A DNA stretch of 64,000 nucleotides, taken from Chlorops oryzae (taxonomy: Eukaryota > Arthropoda > Insecta > Diptera > Chloropidae). The DNA lies in the NCBI GenBank assembly GCA_020466095.1, contig CM035807.1:77870595-77934594 (forward strand), written 5' to 3'. The translations under genes and the position numbers were made by a program. Positions 1 to 8,785 of this stretch are shown here, one piece after another; positions within the stretch are counted from its first letter, which is position 1; each line of letters starts with the position of its first letter. Under the pieces are notes generated by a model. The model made no database searches and was not told the DNA's origin. It worked only from the letters and a program-made list of their open reading frames with translations.

Positions 1-700
1 CCTTTCCGCTGCAAGATCTGCGGGCGTGCCTTTGCAACGAAGGGGAACCTAAAAGCACACATGAGCATACACAAGATAAAGCCGCCGATGCGTAGCCAAT
101 TCAAGTGTCCTGTATGCCATCAGAAGTTCTCGAATGGAATTATACTGCAACAGCATATACGTATACACACCATGGATGATGGAACATGTCCCACCAATGT
201 TCCTCCCAACCATGACCCATGCAATCGAATGAATTTCGATGCCTCACATGTCGCCGAGGATCAAAATTCAAATAAATCTCAATGCGCCTCGGATAATTTC
301 GATCTCTCAACAACGTCCGAGTACTCTGGTGGCCAGCGTTCCGAGTCGTCGCAGGGTGACATCGATGACTATATGACCATGGATAGTACGGATGATTCAC
401 GCGAGAATTCCCATTCTGTAACGCCACTCGAACGACGAGTTGCCGAGGATTTCGATGAGAGATCTAGGGACACTTTGGATAGAAATGCCAGTGAGCATCC
501 TTCATGTCCTGCGATGGATCTGTCAGCACGTGCATATGGTCTAAATGGTGCCTTGCCGAAGACCGCTTTGGAGCATTTGCCGCTTGCGTTGGGAATGTCG
601 CCAAATTTGCTGTTAATGGCAGCAGCTCGCGAGGAAATGCAAGCACTCGGAGCACATGCAAAATTCCCGCTGCTTCCATTCGGGCCGCTGAGTTTTATGG
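1..700 (+). CDS. salm: spalt exon a: two C2H2 fingers and linker (5' end outside window)
   Basis: Open in frame 1 from the first base. The first finger is C4/C7/H20/H24 (CKICGRAF...[11 protein letters not shown]) and the second is C36/C39/H52/H56. Together they match the second finger of a Sall pair plus its associated extra finger. An acidic, Ser-rich linker follows, then PAMDLS near codon 170, which resembles a CtBP-binding PxDLS site but has Ala in place of the Pro. The exon ends at a strong donor (ATGG/GTGAGT) at 700/701, leaving one base of the next codon. The reading frame stays open through the intron to 846, so unspliced RNA would add 49 unrelated residues. Confidence 0.92.
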
Positions 701-3387
701 GTGAGTACTTAACGCAATTCATTGCATGCTCATGGCATCATGAAGACGACGTCCTACTTTTCTTTGCATTCTTCATTCGATTCTTTCCCGACCTCCCCTC
801 GAGTGAAGTCTTTGCTCTGCTTTTCCGCCTGAAACACGCACTTTAACGCTCTATTTTCGTCGAAATAGTCACTCAGATAATGACAAAGTATTTCCGTCTA
901 TGACTTTTGACCTTGCCAGTGCCGGTGCCGGTGCTGAGCAAGTGCTTCGAGTCTTCCTTTCAGCAAATGACTGCGAGTGCTCCTCGAATTTATCTTTCGT
1001 TTTTTTCGCGCGTCTCAATCGAAATAAAGACGACATAATTCAATTGGACCCAAACAAAGAATTTTCGATGTCGAAATTGAATCAAAAGAAGAATAAAAAA
1101 AACTTTCGCAGATAGACATTCTTCGATATATTCATCACACATGGAAGGGTAACGTTGCGAATTGAAAAAAAGTTTTTTATTTCTTATTTTCGATTGAAGC
1201 GACGGCGCGAAGAGTTTTGTATATGGATCAGATGAAAATAGACGCATTTTATTAAAGTTTATATTGAAAAAAATAATAAAAAATATTCCATTCAATTAAA
1301 ATTAAATCTGAATAAGTTTTTCTTTATATCTTCTCTTTAAGGTCTTCACTCGCAGACGAACATTTGTAATTTTTGTTTCAAAATTTTGCCAACAAACGCA
1401 GCCCTTGAACACCATATCCAAACAGAACATCATCTTTTAAAAGATGCTGCCACGGAACCAAATCGCAGCATAGCCATATGTGATAATGAAAGTGCGGCAA
1501 AGCCCTTAAATGCAAAGGTGAGTAGAGAGAAAGTTTTCGATATTTCACAATGTGGGAATATGAACAAATGATGCCTGACAGCAAGTCGACTAAACGTCAT
1601 TATTCTGCTAGCAAACACAACTAATTTACTTCATACAGTGGCCCCCATGTATTGAAATGCTCAGAGCAACAAAGCGACACACGTTCGTCTTTCCAGTGAT
1701 GCAGACGCAGGCTTAATTGTCTGTCATATCAGGGTATTCTTTGGTGGGGCTATGATACAAATTATGAGCCGTTTATTAATGATGAAAGCTTAAGGAAAGC
1801 AGGCTTGGGGAGCTCATTAATCAGAAACAGAAGTTACATATTTATTGGGCGTATTGGGATGCCCAAAATATACAAATGTACGCATAAATTCAAAGGTTTT
1901 TCTTTTCAATAATTTGAGTAAGTTTTTTTTTTTTTTTGTGTTAAAATTAAAGCTGTGAGGAGCAAAGGGTCATTACTTGAGGATCAAAACCAATTGATAG
2001 TGCTTTAATCTTTCCGTTAACTGAATAAGTCTCACCAATTTTTTATAAAGGCTTTTTAAGTGCTTTTTATCAGCGAAATGCCTCAAAACAATATGTACAA
2101 GGCAACGGTAGGTACGTTCATCTTATCCAAATCATACATTCCGGCGCTCAACAACAGAAATCTTCGCCAAAAAATGTCATAACAAATTCGCGTGGTAATC
2201 AGTAAATGGCATAAGCCCAAGCCCGCTAATATGCCCAATATTTCAAATGACAAAGGCGAGAAATTCTCCTTAAAATAATTTACAGCTCATACGAGTTACT
2301 CTGCATTTCTCTCCTTCCCCCCCTCGGCTTCGCTGAATATGCGTGCACTTATTGTTGGAACAAGATTTCATCTAGATGCATATCCCCAAGCAGCAAATAG
2401 CAAGCGCAGACATGCAACGATTGCATCTCGACTGACTAACTGGCTGAGTGGCGTACTCGCAGGCGGACTGGCAGGCTCTTTCCCAGTCACCAACACAAAA
2501 AAAAAAAATAAAAATAAAATAAAAATAAACGAGAAAAATGACGAGACCTTTAAGTCTTTACTAAATGGCTCAAGCAGTTTAAGTAATTACGAAAATGCAT
2601 TATGATGCAAAATTTTGATCATAACATCGGGCACAAGGCAACCGAGGACATGCAAAAATGAGGGGAAGTCATGTTTTAGTCTGGCCAAGACATATGGCCC
2701 TTTTGCTTGGAGGAGCATGGCATAATTATTTTGTCGGATTCTGTCATTTTTGTTGTTGTTGTTCTTGTTGCACTTTTGAGCATCTTGCACTTCCCCTCAA
2801 CGTCTCCGTCAAATCATATTCCCTTTTTGTTGTCATACCCATACCCATCCGCATCATCATAGTTGTTGTCGCCGAGATCTATTGTTGCTGTCCATTGTTC
2901 TTTGGATTGGATTTGGAAACTAATGATGGCAAGGATGGTCGGGCTGCCTGCTGCCTGCTACTTCACTTACTCTAGGGCGACAATGAGGCTATAGATGATA
3001 AATTTTTCTTTCATTTTTGGACGAATGCTTAGCACATGACTGCACATATAGGTTTGTAAGAGATTTATAAGATTTGCTACAAGAAAATTTTGATGCATCC
3101 AAAGCAAATAAATTATGTCACGCTTTATGCAAAAATATGTTATCTGCGTGATCAAGATTGAAAAATACAGGGTGCTTAGAGGGCTTATATTGGAAGGCCT
3201 GAGTAGAAATGAATGACAGAAGGACTTGAGAGAAAAACGATACGTAGATAGAGAAAGCGAAGAGCTAACCAAATTGAGAAAGAAAGTGCGAAAAAGAGAG
3301 GGAAGGAGCGAGGAAAATAGAGACAGAGAAGGTGAGGGAGGCAGATGACGAAAAACAGAAGGAGAAAGACAAAAGGGAATAAAAAAT

Positions 3388-3418
<31 letters not shown>

Positions 3419-5434
3419 GGGCGAGAAGACAAGAGATATAAATGGGGAGAAAGATAAAGTTAGACAGAAAGATAGAGACGAAGAGTGGAAAAATAAAAAA
3501 AAATTAGAACAGGAAGGTAAAATAGAGAAAAAAAGAGAGAGAGAAAGAAAAGAAGAAAGAGAAACATATTGAGGAAGAGTTTTATTGAAAGGAAGAGAAA
3601 GAAAACTCAGCATGTTATTAATCCTACGAATCCTTTTAATATCAGACAAAAGCCTTTTCTTCCTCAAGAGAATTTTACCCATTTTGAAAATAGGTTGTAT
3701 TTTATAAGCACCCTGTATTTAGTGAACAATTGCTGCAGTTGCCTGAACGAATTCCGTCGTTCTTTTCAGAAATATTAAAAATTATATCAATGGCTAATTG
3801 CTAGTGGTATGTGTGCGCGAGCAGTGCAACACAAGCGAATTCTTTAAGCGGTAATGAGTCTGAGTGTCTGGGTAAAAATTATTAAAACCATGTCTAGCGA
3901 TTCTAATATGAACGCAACATTAAATGGGAAATGCGAAAAATTAGCACCCATTGTATGAAAGCATGTTGCCTTTTTGGCCGCCGAAAAATGCGAAAGTTTC
4001 TCATCAAAGAGTTCTGATTTCTAAATTTATATTTTTAGAAAGCACTCGATGGAAAAAAATAATGATAAAATGAAATGCATTTTCTTTGTTTATCTCCCCA
4101 CATTTAAGCTAACAATAAATCCAAATCTATTTCCAAAGAGGCCAGCGGAGTCGTCTGAAGAAAACGGTTTGGCGGCAAAGCGAAATTGTGACGGAATCGG
4201 GCAAAATGCAAAGACTGTTCATCATGGAAATCATGACGTTGCGAATTCCCCCCAAACCGAGCCCCGAATAAAGCAAGAACCAAATACAGAAGAAACCGAA
4301 GCGGAGAAACAACCACGTGGAAGAGATACTGAGGATACCAGCGTGCGTGAAAATGTATCACCAAGCCAGGATTCAATGCAACTTCAAATGGATGCTGAGC
4401 AGGCTTTAATGAAAATGCAATTGCGTAAGTGCTTTTTTGGGGAGGGGGCTAAACTGATGAGTTCTAATATTATACCACACAATTCATAAACATAGATGCC
4501 CATCGGTTTCCAGCTGGACCATTGGATTTTCAACAAGCTCTACTTTCGGCAGGCCCTCCAACTTCCAGCTTGGATCAGCAAATCAATAATAAGCATTTTT
4601 GCCACGTTTGTCGGCGAAATTTCAGCTCGAGTTCTGCTCTACAAATTCATATGCGCACCCATACCGGGGATAAACCCTTTCAGTGCAATGTCTGCCAAAA
4701 GGCCTTTACGACAAAGGGAAATTTAAAGGTTCGTTAAAAAACAGAATGTCTTAAAATTTCAGCGCTTATATTATTTTATCTACTACAAAAAAAAAAAGGT
4801 CCATATGGGTACTCATATGTGGTCGAATCCGACGTCAAGACGTGGTCGTCGAATGTCATTAGAGTTACCAATGCATAGATCAAATAGTCTTCCTACAGAA
4901 AATGAGTTTGTCCCAAGACGGCCGGATCTATATTTCCCTTATTTACCACCATTCTTTAATGGACTTCCACCAAAGGTAAGTCCTCGCCTCTCGTCTCACT
5001 TCTGCAATAATTTTCTTTGCACGAAATGTCTCAATTACTAGCAAGGTGAAATCAGCAATAACGGAGGAAATTTCCCAAGTATACCACCACCGCCTCCCGC
5101 TCCCATCGGCCATTTTCCTAATGGAATAGCGCCCAAATATCCCCCCAATATATTAGGTTTTCAACCGTTTTTGGGTGCACCATACGGGTTTCCTGTTCTC
5201 CAGGCTCATCAGCACTTAATGGAACGTCTATCAAGCAAGTCGCCAGGTACGAATACCCCAAATTCTACTAACAACATTGATCCCAGGGACTCAAGTCCCA
5301 ATAAAAGTGAAGAGCTATTGACCGAAGATGCTACCACGTGGGATCCGATGGTTCAAATTAAAAGTGAAAATCATAAAAATGATTCGGACGATGCTCCTTT
5401 TGGAAAGGGAACAAACAACTCCGAGTATGATTGA
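1..5434 (+). CDS. salm: spalt-family (Sall) zinc-finger transcription factor, 3' part, spliced
   Basis: This is the C-terminal part of a Spalt/Sall protein, a nuclear C2H2 zinc-finger regulator that in Drosophila patterns wing, trachea, eye and nervous system. Six exons (1-700, 1342-1517, 4139-4424, 4496-4728, 4799-4975, 5042-5434) join in compatible phases to 1965 nt, or 654 residues plus TGA. The 5' exons lie outside the window. Visible in order are two C2H2 fingers (codons 4-24 and 36-56, the second with the Sall signature LQQHIRIH), a lone finger in exon 2, a KR-x12-KR bipartite NLS-like pattern across the exon 2/3 junction, a SUMO consensus IKQE, the C-terminal finger pair joined by TGDKP, the Sall-typical HMGTHMW and RRGRRMS, a Pro-rich tail and a second SUMO consensus IKSE. 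Drosophila has two paralogues, salm and salr. I chose salm by general resemblance only; salr is a real alternative. Family assignment is near certain, paralogue is not. Confidence 0.93.
701..1341 (+). other. spalt intron between first two visible exons
   Basis: 641-bp GT-AG intron with donor GTGAGT at 701 and acceptor TTCTCTTTAAG ending at 1341. The acceptor was preferred over the AG at 1353-1354 because it keeps the frame and gives GLHSQTN before the next finger. No gene or clear repeat is seen inside. Confidence 0.8.
1342..1517 (+). CDS. salm: spalt exon b: single C2H2 finger
   Basis: 176-nt exon completing the split Gly codon and then reading LHSQTN. It carries a zinc finger with C-x2-C-x12-H-x4-H spacing (CNFC ... 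HIQTEH). The finger is less canonical than the others because it lacks the usual linker and has an extra adjacent His. The exon ends in phase 0 at a GTGAGT donor (1517/1518). Its final Lys joins the Arg-Pro of the next exon to form the KR-x12-KR nuclear-localisation-like pattern. Confidence 0.88.
1518..4138 (+). other. spalt large intron (2.6 kb)
   Basis: GT-AG intron with donor GTGAGT and acceptor TTCCAAAG ending at 4138, with a possible branch site GCTAAC near 4106. An acceptor-like TTTTTAG at 4038 was excluded because the phase-0 frame from it hits a stop at once. The intron holds a TA-flanked transposon (3168-3715) with a GA-rich core; otherwise AT-rich sequence without recognised features. 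Confidence 0.8.
3168..3715. mobile_element. TA-flanked MITE in spalt intron with GA-rich core
   Basis: The 11-bp perfect terminal inverted repeat CAGGGTGCTTA (3168-3178) pairs with TAAGCACCCTG (3705-3715). The element is flanked by TA on both sides (3166-3167, 3716-3717), as expected for a Tc1/mariner-type insertion. About 350 bp of the 548-bp interior is almost pure purine on the + strand (GA-rich, about 3210-3580), including a GA dinucleotide run at 3388-3415. No transposase is encoded, so it is non-autonomous. Similarity between the ends stops after the 11 bp, so the family is unnamed. Confidence 0.7.
4139..4424 (+). CDS. salm: spalt exon c: acidic linker with NLS-like and SUMO motifs
   Basis: 286 nt starting [10 protein letters not shown]. 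It contains the second half of the bipartite KR-x12-KR pattern, then an acidic Gln/Glu-rich linker with the perfect SUMO consensus IKQE at 4268-4279, ending in ALMKMQL. The donor GTAAGT at 4425 leaves one base (C) of the next codon. Sumoylation of Drosophila Sal proteins is known; its use here is inferred. Confidence 0.88.
4496..4728 (+). CDS. salm: spalt exon d: C-terminal zinc-finger pair (second finger incomplete)
   Basis: After a 71-bp intron the frame reads [18 protein letters not shown], then the finger [23 protein letters not shown]. The linker TGDKP follows, then the start of the second finger ([17 protein letters not shown]). The exon stops between the two Cys and the two His ligands of that finger, in phase 0 before GTTCGT at 4729. 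The sequence matches the deeply conserved last finger pair of Sall proteins. Confidence 0.93.
4799..4975 (+). CDS. salm: spalt exon e: finger His ligands and RRGRRMS block
   Basis: Starts VHMGTHMW, supplying the two zinc-binding His residues for the finger begun in the previous exon. [13 protein letters not shown] follows, the conserved Arg-rich stretch after the last Sall finger pair, and then [18 protein letters not shown]. The preceding 70-bp intron has an unusual acceptor: a 12-13-base A run directly before AG instead of a pyrimidine tract. The frame and the finger consensus leave no other reasonable choice. The donor is GTAAGT at 4976. Confidence 0.9.
5042..5434 (+). CDS. salm: spalt terminal exon: Pro-rich tail and stop
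   Basis: After a 66-bp intron (acceptor ATTACTAG) this exon encodes QGEISNNGG, a proline-rich segment ([20 protein letters not shown]) and a Ser/Asn/Asp-rich tail with the SUMO consensus IKSE at 5357-5368. It ends NNSEYD and TGA at 5432-5434. Retention of the intron would give an in-frame TAG at 5039-5041. Confidence 0.9.
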   Translation, partial: QGEISNNGGNFPSIPPPPPAPIGHFPNGIAPKYPPNILGFQPFLGAPYGFPVLQAHQHLMERLSSKSPGTNTPNSTNNIDPRDSSPNKSEELLTEDATTWDPMVQIKSENHKNDSDDAPFGKGTNNSEYD

Positions 5435-6020
5435 TACCAAAGCGATTGAGTGAAGTGCGATTGTGGGTGCTTCAGCTTGAATTAAAATTTAAACAAAAGG
5501 ATATAATTTTCATTTACCGAAAACATGGTTTTTGATGGAGTACATATCGTAAAGAAAGCATAGAAATATATACGAAAAAATTTTATTAACTACCAAAATA
5601 TTGATTGTATACTTATGGGCATTATGCATAGGTCTGTATATAGCGCCATTATCAAAATATATACTACAGACAGAACTAGAAGTTAAATGCATTTAAATGC
5701 ACTCAATTAGCACTAAGCGAAGGGCGTAAGTTCAAGTGTAAGTAGTTGCAAAAAAAAAAAGCAAATAATAAATCATTTAATTTACTTAAGTTGGCAGCAC
5801 TGTACACATCAACGCATGGATGCGTTTGAACAGTGCTGCCATATATTTAGATGCGCATTACTGTACGTAAGTAGTAATTGGATTAGTGTGCTATATATAT
5901 ATATAGGTATACATATATATAGTGATAGTCTTTGTGAAAAGAATTGCGGATAGTTGTCAAAAATATTGAAAATAATTATAAATGTATAATAGAATCAATA
6001 AATTATTATGAACAAAATAA
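5435..6020 (+). other. spalt 3' UTR with two candidate poly(A) signals
   Basis: AT-rich DNA directly after the stop. Candidate AATAAA signals are at 5767-5772 and 5997-6002. Between them sits a compact nested hairpin (5793-5840). Which signal is used cannot be decided from sequence alone. Confidence 0.6.
5793..5840. other. nested hairpin in spalt 3' UTR
   Basis: An 11-bp perfect outer stem (GGCAGCACTGT at 5793-5803 with its complement at 5830-5840) encloses a second perfect 6-bp stem (AACGCA 5811-5816 with TGCGTT 5821-5826, loop TGGA). It lies just after the first AATAAA. It could be an RNA structure or the remnant of a tiny inverted-repeat element. Confidence 0.6.
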
Positions 6021-7470
6021 TTTGGTGATTTACTTATTCTACACTCGGGAACTGGTGAGTATGATTTCTCTCATACCAAAAATATTTCGTTAAGGAAAGC
6101 ATATAATATATACATATGGGTATTTCCAAACGGACGTGACAGTTAATTTATCAATTTTAAGTCCCGCATTGAAGAATGTGGGAAATGATCATTTTGTTTC
6201 TTACTATTATCGCACAGCTCTTTCGGACTTTTATATACATACATATGTATATCAAAATTTTATGCAGATCAGAAAGGCAATTAGATATGCTCGGACGTGA
6301 CAAAAAGTTTACTTTTTTCTGGATATACCCATCTGAAATTTTTCGTATGTCATTTAGTGAAGAAGAGAAAAATTATTGGCCAACACTATACATGTTCAAG
6401 AGTGAACTTTCAACCAAAAATCTTTCCCCCTGATATGCTTCGACAACTGCTTGAAGTGTGAAAAGGAAAAAACTTCTTAATTTCGTGACCATATTGCCAT
6501 ATCGGAAACATCTGCTCTGCAGCAATGGACTGCTTAATTGAAGAACTTAACATAGATTCGAAATAATGAAAACCCATTTAACATGATTCATGGCATACCG
6601 GTGACAAGTTCAATAAATTTATGGTCATATTACAAAGTAATTGGCACGTTCCAAGAAATCATGAGCACCAAAAATATACAAAACATACAAAAACAAGAGA
6701 AACGTCCTCAGCGCCACTTAATAAAAATTATCCAAAAATGAAAATTCCAAAAACCAAACCCAAAAAGCCTTGCAATAAACATTCCGAAAATTTCGTCTGC
6801 ACTTTACGCTCTTGAATTGAATGTTCTTCATTCGTTCGTTCCCGACAATGAGGAGGACTCGAAGCTCGCATGCTTAACATTTTGGTCCATTAACAACTTC
6901 ACTAGTGTGACTGACGCAGCGACACTCGCATGAACTGTTGCGTTGCCGTTGCCGTTGCTGCTGCCCCATGCCACGCGACACAGCGCAGCCATACATCATC
7001 TTCAGAGACTATTAAGTGCGGCATTTTTGTTAATAATGACACCGCCACCAGAGAGCGAGTGCGCGTCAACAGAGTCTCCAAAAGATTGTGCCAAAAAAAA
7101 AAAACAAAAACAAAGAAATTCTCCCCCTTCTGTCGCTGTGTGTTGAATATTGTACGCATTTGCCACCCAAAAATCACGCCGTCATATCGATTCGAAAATG
7201 TTCTTTCGGCCCCCACTAGCCGGGTGTTGTTGTTCTTGATGCTTTCATGTTGTCTGCTGCACCAGTAGACAGCGAACAGATGTGCTAAGTGCCAAAGTGA
7301 ATTTTTATTTAATTTTAATCTTTTTGAAATTATAAATCATATGCGAAAATTTTGCGTTTTTATATTTTATTTTTTTATTTATTTTTTTGCAACGCAGACA
7401 CTTAATAACTTCAAATCCGCCGCACAGTGTTTCGATTCCATAAATTTTTTGGTCAAAAAAAAAAAAAAAA
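6021..7470. other. intergenic, nothing recognised
   Basis: AT-rich sequence with short chance reading frames only. No splice-consistent coding exon, RNA gene or clear repeat was seen. Confidence 0.5.
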
Positions 7471-7750
7471 AAAAAAAAAGGAGCTGCCCTAGAGCAATGA
7501 AATTTGGCATGGGCGTTTTTTTTTTTTGGTTATATGTATTAAATTTTGGAAAAATTAGGCAAATCAAACCACCCCCATCTCCACCCATCCATCTAAATAG
7601 GGGACCACAATTTCACAATTTTGAACCCACAGAGTTAAAATTTGGAACAGATTTTACTGTTGTCACCCCAAAATTGGAAAGATTCATCTTTGTAATGCTA
7701 CCACGCCCGATTTTTGTGCCACGCCCACTTAAAGTTGGCAAATAAAGCAG
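7470..7750 (+). repeat. DINE/helentron-like remnant
   Basis: After a long A run the sequence reads as a diverged member of the fly repeat class that carries 'atgaaatttgg', 'ccacgcccga' and 'ccacgccca' (7700-7732). The same vocabulary recurs near 17030, 35820, 37060-37320 and 61330. No intact ends were found. Confidence 0.4.
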
Positions 7751-8556
7751 TATTGAACCCCCCAAAATTTAAGAAAAGGTGCAAAACATTAATGAATTTT
7801 GACTTCCTTATTTCATTTAAATGTGTATTGAACACACAAAATAAAAATAAGAACCAACCCAGCCTTGCCAAAGAAAATAATGTGAGATGGCAAGAACATA
7901 AAAGCTCTTGTTATAAAATTTCACAAATTTCATACGATTTGTATAAAGAATTATTTTGTTTGCACTTGAGTAATAAAGCTGAAAATAACATCTCCTCTTT
8001 GTGCATTCTTCTTATTTTTCTATCATATATTAAAGATTTACATAAAAACTATACAAAGGCTCTCACACTGATCGCCAAGTTTCAAAATAATCTACCTCAC
8101 CGTCAAGTAAAAATTGGTGAACGACGAATACTATTTATGAAAGCTCATAAATGGTCCTAAAATATATTAAAAAATTAAAGAGGTGTTTTTTTTAATTTGC
8201 CGATTAAATAAAATTGATTTTTTTTTTTGAAGTCTTGAAAAAAATTAAAAAAAAACCTGAAAAACTGTAGCATCTAAAAAAAATTTTTTTTTCACAAAGA
8301 TATTTTGGATTTCTTCTAATCGAAGTATTTCTCTTACAACAATACCAAATTTTTCAGGTTTTGCTACCACAAATTTTACCATTTTTGTGCACGGGACAAA
8401 GCACTGTGCGCAGATGCTTTGTGATTCGGTGAGAGTGAAAAGGAGAAGCGTGGAAAATCGTAGAAGGGTTAAAGGTATAGTGGGGCTCAAGGACTGATTT
8501 GTGATCTATATTCGTTCTGCACACTGCAAAAAAAAGCTTTGTCTGATTTAATACAC
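7751..8556. other. AT-rich intergenic, nothing recognised
   Basis: Long A and T runs and chance reading frames. No gene or defined repeat was seen. Confidence 0.45.
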
Positions 8557-8785
8557 ACTGCACACTACGTTGGGTTAGGTTATTGTGGCTACCACCTAGG
8601 GTAAACGCTAAAGGCCTCACATGGGCCCGTTGTGATACTATGAATAATGGGAAAGCAAAAACAAATAGAAACTGAAAAAAAACGAGAAAAAAAAAATAAA
8701 CGACCTCAACTGATAGTTGAGCTGACAGCTTCTCGCTTCGTAAGTCGGCATCTCAATCAACTACGGCACAGAGGCCGACTAATGA
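8557..8785 (-). repeat. SINE-like repeat, copy 1 (degenerate tRNA-like head)
   Basis: Shares an ordered series of blocks with 18572-18760: 'gggcccgttgtgatactat', 'aaacagaaactga'-like, 'ctcgcttcgtaag', 'ggcatctca' and 'acggcacagaggc'. The tRNA-like head is on the minus strand. Box B is degraded in this copy. Confidence 0.55.

Noticed and set aside
701..846. Extension of the first spalt exon to the stop at 846
   Set aside because: A strong GTGAGT donor at 701 and in-frame joining to the next finger exon explain the locus better. The extension has no Sall similarity.
3185..3682. 165-codon open frame on the minus strand within the spalt intron
   Set aside because: It is the complement of a GA-rich tract and so reads Ser/Leu/Phe repeats. 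It lies inside a transposon and has no domain.
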